NCBI GenBank assembly: GCA_928724745.1
Contig: CAKMXJ010000032.1
Coordinates: 1,860,001 to 1,924,000, forward strand
Direction: 5' to 3'
DNA from: Anthracocystis setariae
Taxonomy: Eukaryota > Basidiomycota > Ustilaginomycetes > Ustilaginales > Ustilaginaceae
DNA: 64,000 bases
In this document: positions 28,893 to 39,579 of the stretch, in pieces
Position numbering within the stretch: the stretch's first letter is position 1
How the letters are laid out: every line of letters begins with the position of its first letter
Program-made: the position numbers and the translations under genes
The notes under the pieces: generated by a model
What the model was told of the DNA's origin: nothing
The model's input: only the letters and a program-made list of their open reading frames with translations
The model's database searches: none

Positions 28893-30146
28893 TCACAACC
28901 CGCAGACAAAGTCTCGCATATTGGCCACTGATGCGCGCGGTGAGATAGCCATCTCGTCCGGTGCAATCTCTTCGATAACGCGGAAAGGAACGTGCACCAT
29001 TCGACCACGACCCGAGATGCTATTGCGAGGGCTTTGCGAAATGGAAGCCTGCGACAGAGCAGCAGCCAAAGCCGCCGGTGCAGGTGGCGCTTGGTCCTTA
29101 ACCGGTTTGTATGCGAACGAGTTATAGAGCGAAGGTCCACGCAACGATAGATCCGCATCTCTTCCACCGAGAGAGGATCGTCGACTGACCCAATCGGGCA
29201 GTTGGTGCCAGATATCATGAACCGGCTCCTTTGTCTCCTTCCGAGAACAGAAGCGCAGCGCCTCGTACGTCGCTCTTGCATTTCCCGCCAAGGCCCAATC
29301 CCACTCGGATTCATCCGAGGCTGGCATGTGTGCGCTCCAATACGGCTCGGCATGCGAGCGACAAGACGACAGACCAGATTTCGCGCGTGGTGCCTCCGGT
29401 GATGTCCACGCCGAAACCGATGCAGACGAAGGCAGCGAAGCGGTGACAAAAGCTGGCTTGCTAGCAGACGCATTGGCAGTTTGAGAGGCAACGGTGTTGG
29501 ACGTAGGCTGCTTTTTAGTCAAGAAGCGAGAGTTGGTGGCGGACGGTGGAGCAGAGCTTGTAGCGCGACCCCAATCAAAGCCACAGGGCTCGGCGATGGC
29601 CTTGCGGGCAGCACGCAGCAGACCAAGGTTGCCGGCTCCCATGGTCATGGGCAAATCCGCCAGGTCGAGGATGAGGTTGGAGGGTAGATTGGTGCTTTCC
29701 GCAGCGATTTTGTGACGTCGACGTTCGAGAACACCGGAAGCGCGACTTTCCGAGCAGGCGCGTGCCAGCGAAGGGCGCAGTGTCGATGGACCCGTTGCTT
29801 CAACGAACAGGGTGGGCTTGGAGGAGGAGCAGGAGGGTTCGGGTGCACTGGACGTCCTCTGAACACTTGGTCTGTGATTGGGATCCATCATGCAGGAAGG
29901 TTCGATGTACTCGTCGTCTGCTGAAGTGGCCTGCTGGGTGACGGTGCTGGACGAATCGAGTGCACCTCCGGATGGGCTCTCAACGGTGGTGGCGGCGTGA
30001 CCGGAGAAGCGGAAGGATGAGAGGGCAGCCTGTACATCTCGGCAGACTGGGTTGAGCGAGCGGCGTGCTGGCAGTTCAAAGTAGCTGCAAGAGGCGTGGT
30101 TTGGGCTGGATTCGTTCGATATTCTCGTCATGCTTGCAGGCGTCAT
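28893..30146 (-). CDS. Unrecognised Ser/Ala-rich protein
   Basis: This is an intronless frame of 417 residues from the ATG at 30144-30146. Another ATG at 30129-30131 has a better context (A at -3) and would shorten it by five residues. The open frame reaches 30239 only from a TTG. I do not recognise a domain. The protein is mostly low-complexity, with some ordered-looking parts: LPSNLILDLADLPMTMGAGN, a region around EWDWALAGNARATYEALRF with VHDIWHQLPDWVSRRSSLG after it, and a C-terminal block containing GRMVHVPFRVIEEIAPDEM. These blocks would be the place to look for conservation. There is no signal peptide or membrane segment. It lies head-to-tail with MIC60. Confidence 0.6.
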   Translation of the reverse strand: MTPASMTRISNESSPNHASCSYFELPARRSLNPVCRDVQAALSSFRFSGHAATTVESPSGGALDSSSTVTQQATSADDEYIEPSCMMDPNHRPSVQRTSSAPEPSCSSSKPTLFVEATGPSTLRPSLARACSESRASGVLERRRHKIAAESTNLPSNLILDLADLPMTMGAGNLGLLRAARKAIAEPCGFDWGRATSSAPPSATNSRFLTKKQPTSNTVASQTANASASKPAFVTASLPSSASVSAWTSPEAPRAKSGLSSCRSHAEPYWSAHMPASDESEWDWALAGNARATYEALRFCSRKETKEPVHDIWHQLPDWVSRRSSLGGRDADLSLRGPSLYNSFAYKPVKDQAPPAPAALAAALSQASISQSPRNSISGRGRMVHVPFRVIEEIAPDEMAISPRASVANMRDFVCGL

Positions 30147-30992
30147 GGATGGAGCTGTGGCGAAGTGGTTAGTTTGCTTTTCTCGAGGCGTATCGGCTTT
30201 GGCGGAAGCAGGGACTGCTAGTGTAGAGAATGCGAGCAAGAAGAGGTTGGATGTTCTATGTCAAGCAGTTGATGAAGCCTGGGCGTGGTTACAATTTCAA
30301 CAAGCCATCGTTGCAAGCAAAGCTGATGACTTTTTCTTGGTAGAGCTTTGGACGATGAATGAGCTGGGAAACTATGCGCAACGTACACCCGAGCCAAAAA
30401 GATGATCGATCAGCTAGCGTTGATCGTGGGGTGAGGTGATGAGCAGACTGAGAACGGCAGTGATGGAGATGGTGGAAAGGGTCGATGGTTGGAAGATAGA
30501 TGGCTTGAAGGAGCTCGAAGGGCGTCAGCGAGACGAGAGATCAAGAGCAGGCAGGTGACCTTGGTAACAGTCAGCGTGTGCCGTAGCTCGGACCGGCGAG
30601 GGCAGCAGATCAGAAGGCGTAAACTGTGACGGGACCGAACCTGTGATGTGGATGAAGCAAGCACAATTTGAGAAGGGGGCAAAATCAAGGGGATAGAGCG
30701 GAGATACTGTATTGCAGAACCAAACGAGGAACCAACCTGTTGGCTCACTTATGCAGAGAGGAATCAGGATTGATTGGGGATGACAGGTACACCACAGTGC
30801 AGCGGCTTGGCGGATAGGAGGAGGAGAGTAGCCGGAAGGTCAGGATGCTTGACCGAGTTTCAGAGTAGTGAGAGGCAGAATCCGAAGCAAGGGCGCCAAT
30901 CCAAATCAAACCAAAATCAAAGCAATCCGATCCAATCTAGTGGCGTCACACACGCTGCTCTGTACTGTGATTGATCGTGTTGGCAGCACACA

Positions 30993-31025
<33 letters not shown>
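30993..31025. repeat. AC microsatellite
   Basis: About 15 consecutive AC units lie in the gene-poor stretch. Confidence 0.9.
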
Positions 31026-31027
<2 letters not shown>

Positions 31028-31270
31028 CGAGACTGGAGCAAAGAGGCGGGCATGGCGATGATTTCGTGAGAGGCGCGCGCCAGCAAACACCAAACACTTT
31101 TTTTTTTTTTTTTTGGCACGATAATGCCATCAGCGTAGGCGGCACGATGCAGCACAATCGCAGTGTTGCGGCGAACAGGAGAAGCGTCGGTCGAAAAATC
31201 GAGCGGAGAAAGAGGCGGAGTATGCAAAATACAGTAATTGGCATGATGCAGTCGTGAATGTTACTCTGTG

Positions 31271-32715
31271 CTACTGTACTGTACTGTACAGTACCTGTCG
31301 GTGGTAATTGAGACTGGCCCAATGACCGAAGGCGACTTGCCTGTCTGACACGTTACAGTGTCAGGATTGACCGAGGTTGAACCCTTCAAACCAGCTGGAG
31401 CGGTACATGTGACACAGTCGCTGAAAATTCAATCCGCAACAGCATACTGTATCGTACTGTAGAAAACGAAGAGCGTGGAACAATGGCGCAAGCGACGAAT
31501 AACGACGATATACAGTACAGTTTACAGTTTACAGTTCAGTACAAGATTACAGTGGGATGTGGATCGCGTTCAATTTGGGTGAGGGTGAGCAGCACATGGC
31601 ACAATCTATGATACGAGAGCAGAGACTGAAATTGATCTACTACTACTGCCTGATGACATCGGTGGTGCGAATTTTGTTTTTTTTTTTTCTTTTCTTTGGT
31701 TCGGTTGGAATGAATTGGATCGAGTAAATCCGAATGGAAATACTGTACTGTAATGTAGGAACAGCCTGCCAACTTGAAGCTCCGACAAACCGGCATTACT
31801 TTACTGTACACTACTCCAGTACAGTAAAGTGGTGGCAACTCAGTGTGCATGCTTGCTGACTGGCTTGCATCTGAGCTGTGCAACCTCCTGAGAGCAGGGC
31901 AGCACGCACGCCACAGCACCATATAGCTTGCACAAATTCACCATTCCTTCGATCAGCGCCATGCCATCGCGTTCTTCTTCAAGACTGTACAGCGCTACAC
32001 ACACACACGGTCTTAAGACGATCCTACTGTCCTCAACTATACTGGAAAAAGGAGCAGCAGGTTCACACTGATGCTCGTCAGTTTGGTCGTGGTGCCATCA
32101 AGTGCCATCAATCTGCCTCGTGCCATGTCGAGCATTTAGCGAACCTCGGTTAAGGCGGGTTGCCCATCTGACTTTCAAGGCAGGAACACCCGCGTGAGCC
32201 CCGCTTGGCTCGCTGTGCCTACAGCCGTGCACATACTGACTGTACCAGCACTGGCGCGACATCAACTTGCAGTACAGTAGTGTGTAGAAACTAACCTTTT
32301 GCAGCCTTTGTTTCCATTGAACCCTCAGCAGCCTGGTCAAGAGTGTTTCGCCACCGCTTTCCCACACTCAATCAGCTCGTGATTGCTGAATTATTATAAA
32401 CCCGACAATGCCAGATCGCGGTGAGACTTGCTGATTTTATGTCTTGTTGTGCTACGGCTGATTGCATGGTATAGCCATACTCTGTAACTTGACGTTGAAG
32501 CTCGAGTGCGATTGCGTTCCAAAAAGACTTGAACTGTAATGACCAGCGGTCTGCAGAGCACCCCTTGTCTATACAGTACGTCGAACACCACAGCGGTCCT
32601 TGTTCTTTGCAGGAGTCGCTTGGTATAGCCTTTCCGATAGGGGGGTTTCCGTCTGCGGACACTCAGTCTCGTGTTGCAGCTTGCATAGCCTGCAAGAGAC
32701 TGTACTGTACAGTAC
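31271..32715. repeat. Cluster of short TACAGTAC/GTACTGTA motifs
   Basis: Copies occur at about 31281, 31287, 31450, 31514, 31743, 32572, 32702 and 32708, with near-copies between them. At 31281-31294 and 32702-32715 they form the perfect palindrome GTACTGTACAGTAC. Near-copies such as TTTACAGT cluster at 31521-31552. Confidence 0.7.
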
Positions 32716-33700
32716 AGCGCAGTAGTACACCATGCGATTTTCAATTGACTTGAGCAAGTACGATCAAGGGGCAAGCAAGAGTGACTGGCGGTCTTCCGCT
32801 CGAGCGCAGCGGAGCGTCGTGATCCGAAAAGAAAAAGGCCCGCTGCGAAAGCGGTTGGGACACGCGTGCGGGCATCAGCTGGTCATAGGACAGCAAGAGC
32901 AGCACTCATGACGGCCATGATAAGCAGCTTCTTGTTCCAACATGCAGCTCTCCCAGCACACAAGTCACCTTGACACAAACCGCCGGGCTTGATCAAGAGA
33001 TGCAACGGCAGTGCTGCCCTTAACAAGACCATCTCGGCATCTTATTACAGCGAAAAAAAAAATGCCGAGTAAGTGGGTCTTATGCCTCGCTCCTTCCCAT
33101 CTTTCCAAACCTAGCAATCGGCGGTGCAGAGCGTTTCGAGAAGGCCGGCTTACTTGGTCATCATGATCATTCCTGATTCAAGATTACTGTAACAAGCACT
33201 AGCTGATCACGCATGGCCACATTGTCCAGGGTTCCCAAACCTTATCTGTTCTGTAAACCCTGGCCGGCCAACTCTGTTCTTTCAAACAATGCTGCACTTT
33301 CTGTTTCCTATCTCGTGTTGCGGCTTGTCAGGGCCAATCATCTTTCTGTGTACCTCACATCGTTCAACTGAGCTGTCTGTCACGGCATGATACTGCAGTC
33401 AGTCTGCTCGCCGAACCATGACTTGTGATAGCCTAGACGGGTTTGATGATTTGACTGTTAGACCTTTGGAAGCAACAATACTAAAATGATTTGCAATATG
33501 CATATGCGGCGTCTATTCGATTACTATAGCCGGCCACCTCCGTTCCCCCTTTGGGCACACTTGGCTCGCTCGCGATTCTGAGCTCCGCCTGTGGACACAC
33601 TCGAGCGATGATTGCCGACCTCCGCATTTCGACCTCGTTGCTTCTTCGACATCCATCATCAAAACAAAACCTCTGGTATCCTCATTGGATCTTCAAAAAA

Positions 33701-35611
33701 ATGCTTCCCGTCGCGCGGAACATCTCGCCAGTCGAGAAACCAGTCACCATGGTCCGCGCCGAAAGATCAAGGCGTGCGACCAAGTGGACCGGAATCCTTG
33801 CTATGGTCCTGGGCGTGTTCGCCTTGACCTTCTTGTCTCTCGACAACACGGCTTCCAACGCTGCCAACGACACTCTGTGGAAACTCACACACTCTTTTCA
33901 AGACGTCTCCCCGTCTCCATCCTCGATCTGCCCGCAACAGCAACCGTACGACCTCAAAGACGGACTGGCCAACATCGATCGCGATCTGCTTGCCGCCCGA
34001 CTCAGCAAGGCAGTTCAGATCGATACCACCGTTGGTGATGAGTGGCCTGATCCGAACGATGTGCCCGAACGCTGGGAGGCTTTCCCAAAGTTTGCCGATT
34101 GGCTCAAGAGTGAGTTCCCCCGTGTCCACGAGAAGCTCGAGTTGGAGAAAGTGCATCAGCATGGCCTTCTCTACACCTGGAAGGGTACCAACAAATCTCT
34201 GAAGCCGCTTCTCATGATGGCGCATCAGGATGTAGTGCCCGTTAACCAGGGCACAATCGATCAATGGCGCTATCCTCCTTTCAGTGGCTTCATCGATGAC
34301 AAGTCTGGCGTGGTTTGGGGACGTGGCTCTACGGACTGCAAGGCTTGGGTCGTCAGTCTGCTCTCCTCCGTCGAAGAGCTACTCGCCAACGACTGGCAGC
34401 CCACTCGTACCATCCTCTTTAGCTTCGGCTTCGACGAAGAGTCTGGCGGAAAGCAAGGAGCCGGCTATATCGCCAAGCGCATCGAGGAAATCTGGGGTCG
34501 TGACAGCATCGCCATGATCGTTGACGAGGGCAACCCTGTGCTGGGTGCAACCGACAGGTTGGGTCCGGGTCTGGATGTAGCCATGCCAGGGATCGCCGAA
34601 AAGGGTTCTGTTGACGTTGCTGTCACCGTCGAGTCAGCCGGTGGCCACTCTTCTCAGGCTGGTGCTCATACCTCGATCGGTCTGCTCGCTCGCATCGTCA
34701 CAGAGCTGGAGGACAAGCGCGATCAGTTGGACGAAACCAAGATCGGAGGACCTCAACTTGAATTCCTGCAATGCATCAGAGATGGCCCTCGAATTCCTCC
34801 AGCGCTCCGATCCGCTCTTAAAGATCTCGAGTGGGCTAGTAAGTCGTCTTTCGAGCATCTGGGTGTCTACTCGACCATGCAAGCGGTGCTGCCGAACTCG
34901 TTTGGTTCGATCGTGTTGCCCGCCATCAATGCCTGGTCCGACCGAGGCCGTCAACGCCGCATCAAGAGGGCCAAGGAACGCGTGGTGCACTTTATGCCCG
35001 CAATGCTGCAAACCCAGTTCATCACCACCACCGCGGTCGATATCATCGAAGGAGGCGTCAAGTTCAATGCTCTTCCCGAAAGCGCCACCGCGTACGTCGA
35101 CCATCGCATCGCGATCACCAGTAACTTCAACGAGCTCAAACAGCACTACATCGATGTGCTCTCTCCGGTTGCTGAAAAATACAATATGGACATGGTCGCG
35201 TTTGGCCAACATGTTGTCAATGCGACTTGGCGCGTGGGTGCGTCCAAGCTGACCATTACGGAAGCGCGTGGTGCACTCGAGCCTGCACCTTGGACGCCAC
35301 TGGTAGGTGAACAGGCTGCGCCGTGGCGGTTGTTCTCGCAACTTGTTCGTTCTGTCTGGGCGGGCGAAGATGGAAAGCCAGTCATGGTGGCCCCGTCGAT
35401 CATGCAGGGTAACACTGATACGCGATACTACCACAATCTCACCCACAATATCTTCCGCTTCGGACCGTCCAGCATCGCTCCTGATCAAAGCGGGATGGGC
35501 GCATTCGATGGAGTGCACACGGTCAACGAGCATTATCCGATCCAGGGTCTTGCTGATAGTACCAACTTCTACACCGCGCTCTTCCGCGCCGTCAGCGTCG
35601 AGGATCTTTGA
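33701..35611 (+). CDS. CPS1: Vacuolar carboxypeptidase S-like metallopeptidase (M20 family)
   Basis: This is a predicted zinc exopeptidase that releases C-terminal residues from small peptides in the vacuole. From the ATG at 33701 the product has 636 residues. An N-terminal signal-anchor helix (ILAMVLGVFALTFLSL) follows a basic segment, giving a type II membrane protein as for yeast Cps1. M20 metal-site residues are in place: H175 and D177 in AHQDVVP, D212 in GRGSTDCK, and E246/E247 in FDEESGG. A dimerisation-domain segment, ESAGGHSSQAG, and a C-terminal GVHTVNEHYPI also fit the family. Three starts are possible: 33608, 33701 and 33749. The last has a near-ideal context (CACCATGG) and would remove 16 residues without losing the anchor. 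There are no introns. Confidence 0.92.
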   Translation: MLPVARNISPVEKPVTMVRAERSRRATKWTGILAMVLGVFALTFLSLDNTASNAANDTLWKLTHSFQDVSPSPSSICPQQQPYDLKDGLANIDRDLLAARLSKAVQIDTTVGDEWPDPNDVPERWEAFPKFADWLKSEFPRVHEKLELEKVHQHGLLYTWKGTNKSLKPLLMMAHQDVVPVNQGTIDQWRYPPFSGFIDDKSGVVWGRGSTDCKAWVVSLLSSVEELLANDWQPTRTILFSFGFDEESGGKQGAGYIAKRIEEIWGRDSIAMIVDEGNPVLGATDRLGPGLDVAMPGIAEKGSVDVAVTVESAGGHSSQAGAHTSIGLLARIVTELEDKRDQLDETKIGGPQLEFLQCIRDGPRIPPALRSALKDLEWASKSSFEHLGVYSTMQAVLPNSFGSIVLPAINAWSDRGRQRRIKRAKERVVHFMPAMLQTQFITTTAVDIIEGGVKFNALPESATAYVDHRIAITSNFNELKQHYIDVLSPVAEKYNMDMVAFGQHVVNATWRVGASKLTITEARGALEPAPWTPLVGEQAAPWRLFSQLVRSVWAGEDGKPVMVAPSIMQGNTDTRYYHNLTHNIFRFGPSSIAPDQSGMGAFDGVHTVNEHYPIQGLADSTNFYTALFRAVSVEDL

Positions 35612-36246
35612 ATGCGGCGTTGCCGGGGGGATGGGGTAGCATCGAGACTTCTTCAACGACCCCGTTGACAGGATGCTTAACAAAAGGTCGTCTCTGGCTG
35701 TGTCTTGTCTTTTGCCAGCACTCTTTCGTTTTTTTTTTCGGTCATCCATGCAATTCAACGTAAGGACCTGAATGGTCGTCATCATGATCGAGAACTCGCG
35801 TTCGGTGCTGAGAAGGGCAAGTGATCGCAGTCGCGATTTGGTCCAGCTTTGTCTGCAATCGCTTCTTCTGAGCATCCGAGGTTCACATATTAATGTTTGC
35901 ATGGTCGTGCCTGGATCTTACGGCCGTATCGGTTGAGGGCGATGGGCTAGATGTCTAGTAATGGACGGTAAAGGAGAGTTTGTTGCGGGAAACTTGGGCC
36001 GCAGGGACGCGAGGTGTCTGTGCGGCCGAGAATTCCGCGGTGCTGCCTTATCTGAAAGCTGTCCAAACCGGTAAAGCGGGGGGTTAGGAGGGCTATTACA
36101 GTACAACCCTTTCCCGGGCCGGACACATTGCCCGCCACCACTGTCGATCAACGCTTCCACCTTTCCCCACCACTATTCTCATTACCCCAACTACCAGTCC
36201 AAGCCGCAAGTCCCACCGAAACCAAGGCAACGCGAATCAAATCAAA
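35612..36246. other. Spacer between carboxypeptidase and hydrolase genes
   Basis: No gene is seen in 635 bp. One TACAGTAC copy lies at about 36097. The right part should hold the promoter of the hydrolase gene. Confidence 0.6.
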
Positions 36247-37191
36247 ATGGCGGCGAGTCACAACATGTTGTCTCCGACATACTGGATTTTGAAGTTGAGG
36301 GTGTTGTTGTTCCGTACCATGGTCAACGTTTTCCGAGGTTCCGAAAGGTATTTGCGCAATCGAGCTGTTCCGGAGGGTATCGTTCGCGAGAGGATTCGCA
36401 TCGCATCTCGCGAGGATGGTCGCACTATCGGTGTGGATCTGTATCGACCTGTTGGTAGGGAATCGGACAAGCTTGGTGTGGTGGTGAACTGGCATGGGAG
36501 TGGATATGTGCTTCCAAGTTGGGGAGAGGATCGCGAGTTTGTAACGCAGGGAGTTGAGGCTTTGGGATGTATAGTGCTTGATTGCGACTATCGCAAGGCT
36601 CCCGAGTATGTCTTCCCTGCCGCGTATGATGATGCGGAGGATGTAGTTGGGTGGGTTCTTTCGCAGTCTGATCGCTTCGATGTCAGCAAGGTTGCACTTA
36701 CAGGTTTCAGTGCTGGTGGCGGTCTCGCTCTCAGCACGAGCAACTTTTTTGGCAGTGACAAGATCAAAGCCATCTCGGTCTGCTATCCACCCGTTGACGT
36801 TGATGCGACGGCCCCGCGTCCTGACCCGCCGCGCAAGTTCCGAAGCGGAATCAACCTCTCCGCCAGCACAGTGGCTCTGTTCAACACATGCACGTTCCCC
36901 AACCTCGCCGATATGAAACTACCCAGATTCCGCATCCAAGGCCTACAAACCTCGCGCTTCCCAAACCACACGCTCGTCGCCACAGGAGACGCAGACTTCC
37001 TCTACGACTCGGCCAAAACCTACTTCGACCAACTCGCCCAAACCGAGAATTCCAAAAACATCACCTTCATCACCGTGCAGCAGGAAGAACACGCATTTGA
37101 TAAAATGCCCACCTGCCCAGAATCCGTCCAAGCTCGCGATCACACCTACAAACAGATGTTCAACAACATCAACTCAGCTTGGAACTCGTAG
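36247..37191 (+). CDS. Alpha/beta hydrolase of the HSL (fold-3) esterase type
   Basis: This 314-residue protein has the layout of hormone-sensitive-lipase-like esterases. An oxyanion-hole motif HGSGYV takes the place of the usual HGGG. Next comes the DYRKAPEYVFPAAYDDAEDV block, then the nucleophile elbow GFSAGGG with Ser155. An acid, probably Asp250, lies in GDADFLYD, and His282 lies in EEHAF. These make a complete catalytic triad. The substrate cannot be read from sequence; small acyl esters or xenobiotics are usual for the family. The N-terminus (MLSPTYWILKLRVLLFRTMVNVF) is moderately hydrophobic and could associate with membrane, but is not a clear signal peptide. It is intronless and convergent with the cytochrome b5 reductase gene. 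Confidence 0.88.
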   Translation: MAASHNMLSPTYWILKLRVLLFRTMVNVFRGSERYLRNRAVPEGIVRERIRIASREDGRTIGVDLYRPVGRESDKLGVVVNWHGSGYVLPSWGEDREFVTQGVEALGCIVLDCDYRKAPEYVFPAAYDDAEDVVGWVLSQSDRFDVSKVALTGFSAGGGLALSTSNFFGSDKIKAISVCYPPVDVDATAPRPDPPRKFRSGINLSASTVALFNTCTFPNLADMKLPRFRIQGLQTSRFPNHTLVATGDADFLYDSAKTYFDQLAQTENSKNITFITVQQEEHAFDKMPTCPESVQARDHTYKQMFNNINSAWNS

Positions 37192-37552
37192 ACACGGCTG
37201 AAGCTACAATCATAGTACACATGCAATTCACTTCTGAAACCGGTATGCTTCCCCGCGGTGAATCGCAACGACCTTATGAGTTAACCGTAAGACCAGCAAT
37301 CTCATTTTGAATTTACATTTGCCAAAGGTCGGAATACATGTTTGCATTGATAGCATTGATTCGATTCGTTGTATACCTCGAGCGACTGTGACATTGTACT
37401 GTAGTTCTAAGCGAGGCTGCTTTTGCAACAAAATGGTCGATCGAGGCCACCGCCCTTAGAAGGGTCGAGAGCAGCAGAAGGATATGAATTTGATGAAGAG
37501 GGAGGCATGAGGAAGATCATGCGCAAATGCGAGAGCGTAGTGCTGCACATGT

Positions 37553-38647
37553 TTAAAAGCAGAAGACTTGCTGTTAGGTTGCGAGGACGAGATGGAACAA
37601 GGCAAGACGAAAGAGGATGCAAGTGAGTAAGCTGGCATTGATACGAGGCTATGAGAACGATTCAAGTGAGAAACGATTGGAACTTACGTCTTCAAGCTTG
37701 CTGACAGTACGAGGGGCTTGGTATCCGAGCTCCTTAAGGCTCTTCTCGACTGCCGACTTCATGGGGGGCGGGCCACAGAAAAGCACCTTGATGTCGTCGG
37801 CGGGCTTGGGCATGTACTGCTCGAGAGCATCCTTGGTGACGAAACCGACGCCACCCTTCCAGCCTTGTGGAGCCTCGTTGAGGAAATAGTGGATGCGGAA
37901 TTGATCCTTGTGCTTGGCGGCAAGCTCGTCAAGCTCGTGCTTGAGCAGAATGTCGTCCTGCTTGACGTTGGCGTAGATGAAGTCGATCTGAGTCTTGTCG
38001 GAAGGGTTTTTGAGGACGGCGCGGATGATCTGAAGGCAGGGAGTAAGACCGGTGCCACCGGCGACCATGCCGAGGTGTCGGGCGAGGCCCGGAGCGTAGC
38101 GCATCTGACCCTTAGGACCCTTGACGGTGAGGAGGTCACCGATCTTCATCATGCCGATGTACTTGGAGACGTTACCCTGCTCGTAGGACTTGACGACGAG
38201 GTCGAAGAATCCGTGATCGTCATCGGACGAGGTGGGCGTGTAAGAGCGCATGACGTTCTTGCCGCCGACATTGGCCTGTACCGAGATGTGCTGGCCGATG
38301 GGGAGACCGAGGATGTTGTTGGATCGGGGAAGCTTGAAACGGTAGAGAGCAGTGTTGGGCGAGAGTTTCTGCTTCTCCATGAGACGGAACTGCTGCCACT
38401 GGGTGGGGTTGAGGACGGGCTTGAGCTTGTGCGAGTCAAAGTAGAGCAGAGCAGCGACCGAGCAGGCCAAGCCTACGATGAAGGCGACAACGACGTTGAG
38501 CTCCATTGGATTGGTGGCGGCGTCGTAAAACTGAAAAAGTTGAAAGTCTGGAAAGATGTTCTTGGCGAAATACTTTGTGGTAGCTAGGCAGAGACCAAAC
38601 GTGACCACGATGGAACCGATAAGAACGACCTGTTCTACTAGAACCAT
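37553..38647 (-). CDS. CBR1: NADH-cytochrome b5 reductase with an 18-nt terminal exon
   Basis: The CDS is complement(join(37553..37570, 37688..38647)), 325 residues. The flavoenzyme passes electrons from NADH to cytochrome b5 for lipid desaturation and other reactions. It is anchored by N-terminal hydrophobic helices (VVLIGSIVVTFGLCLA and VVVAFIVGLACSVAALLYF). The FAD site is RSYTPTSSDDDHGFF with KSYEQGNVSKYI; the NADH site has GGTGLTPCLQII and FCGPPPM. The single frame would end in an unlikely VSSNRFSLESFS tail. A GTAAGT donor right after the conserved PRTVSKLED, and an acceptor AACAG before 37570, define a 117-nt phase-0 intron. The last exon then gives QVFCF and a stop, matching the family C-terminus. 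Confidence 0.92.
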
Positions 38648-39579
38648 GCAAGATGAGTGAGATGAGGCAGCTAGGAACTCGAGATGATTGTCTGTCGTGT
38701 GTGTGTGACTTCGAGGACAATCAATCTAATCGCGGACCAACTTAGGGAAGCTGAATGGATGTGGTAGTTTAGGAGGTTGCGACAAAAGGTAGAACGACGT
38801 TTCTTGACGTAGCTCGACAGACACACCAGACCCACAACAACAGCTGTGCAGTGCGGGGATGCTTTCTTGAGCTGCTCAGAAGAATTTCGCCTTCGATGGA
38901 AATCTACGCCAATTATAATACTACAACAGTACAAAGTCTCTGTGTTGTGTAACTTTTTGGTCTTTGAGGGCGGCAGATTGGCTAAGTTTTCGCGACACAA
39001 AGTCGTCTTGTGAAAAGTGATCCATCCATCCATCCATCCAGCCGATCGATCGATCGACTTGATGCGCCTTTCGCTAGCCAAGATGCTATTTTTCATCGGT
39101 CTACTGTAATACTTGATTGACCTAACACTTGAATCGCAATTTAATAAGGTTGGAAAAGGGCACGGTCCGCTTTGCAAAACCCATCGTTATCTCTCACCTC
39201 TTTTGCTCCACATGCCGGCCACCAACTAAAGCTGAGACCGGAAGTCGGAGGTGAGGTGCTGTGCTGTGCTGTGTCTCAGCTTTCGAGCTGCAGCTGTGAG
39301 GAATAATTGCAGCTTACAGCCAGCCATGCACGGCCCACCACCTTGATGGCGATTGCGAATGAATGCTGTGCTACTGTAATCTCTTTACTCCCACCTCCAC
39401 CTATCAGCTCGACCTCTTGGTCAAAGGATTGGCTCCCACCCACCGGCTTGCCAGCTGTTGCGTTCTCGCACAATCAGCTTGGCTCACCATCTCATCCTTC
39501 CCATTACTAAAGTCTCCTTCGACAACGTCACCACTTTTGCTGCTCACAATCTCAAAGTGCACCATCTCGCAACGACATC
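38648..39579. promoter_or_regulatory. Divergent intergenic region between CBR1 and the RhoGAP gene
   Basis: This 932-bp interval contains both promoters. It includes a GATC-rich patch with CCAT units around 39023-39058 and a GTGCT tandem at about 39257-39271. No coding region is seen. Confidence 0.55.

Larger units (their letters stand above)
30147..33700. other. Gene-poor 3.5-kb stretch rich in TACAGTAC motifs
   Basis: No coding region can be supported. The region has an AC microsatellite (30993-31025), T runs at 31099-31114 and 31677-31688, and many copies of TACAGTAC/GTACTGTA, including two perfect 14-bp palindromes GTACTGTACAGTAC at 31281-31294 and 32702-32715. The last few hundred bases must contain the promoter of the carboxypeptidase gene, whose start could be as far left as 33608. 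Confidence 0.55.

Noticed and set aside
34634..35902. 422-codon frame on the minus strand
   Set aside because: It is antisense to the carboxypeptidase, which has an intact M20 metal site.
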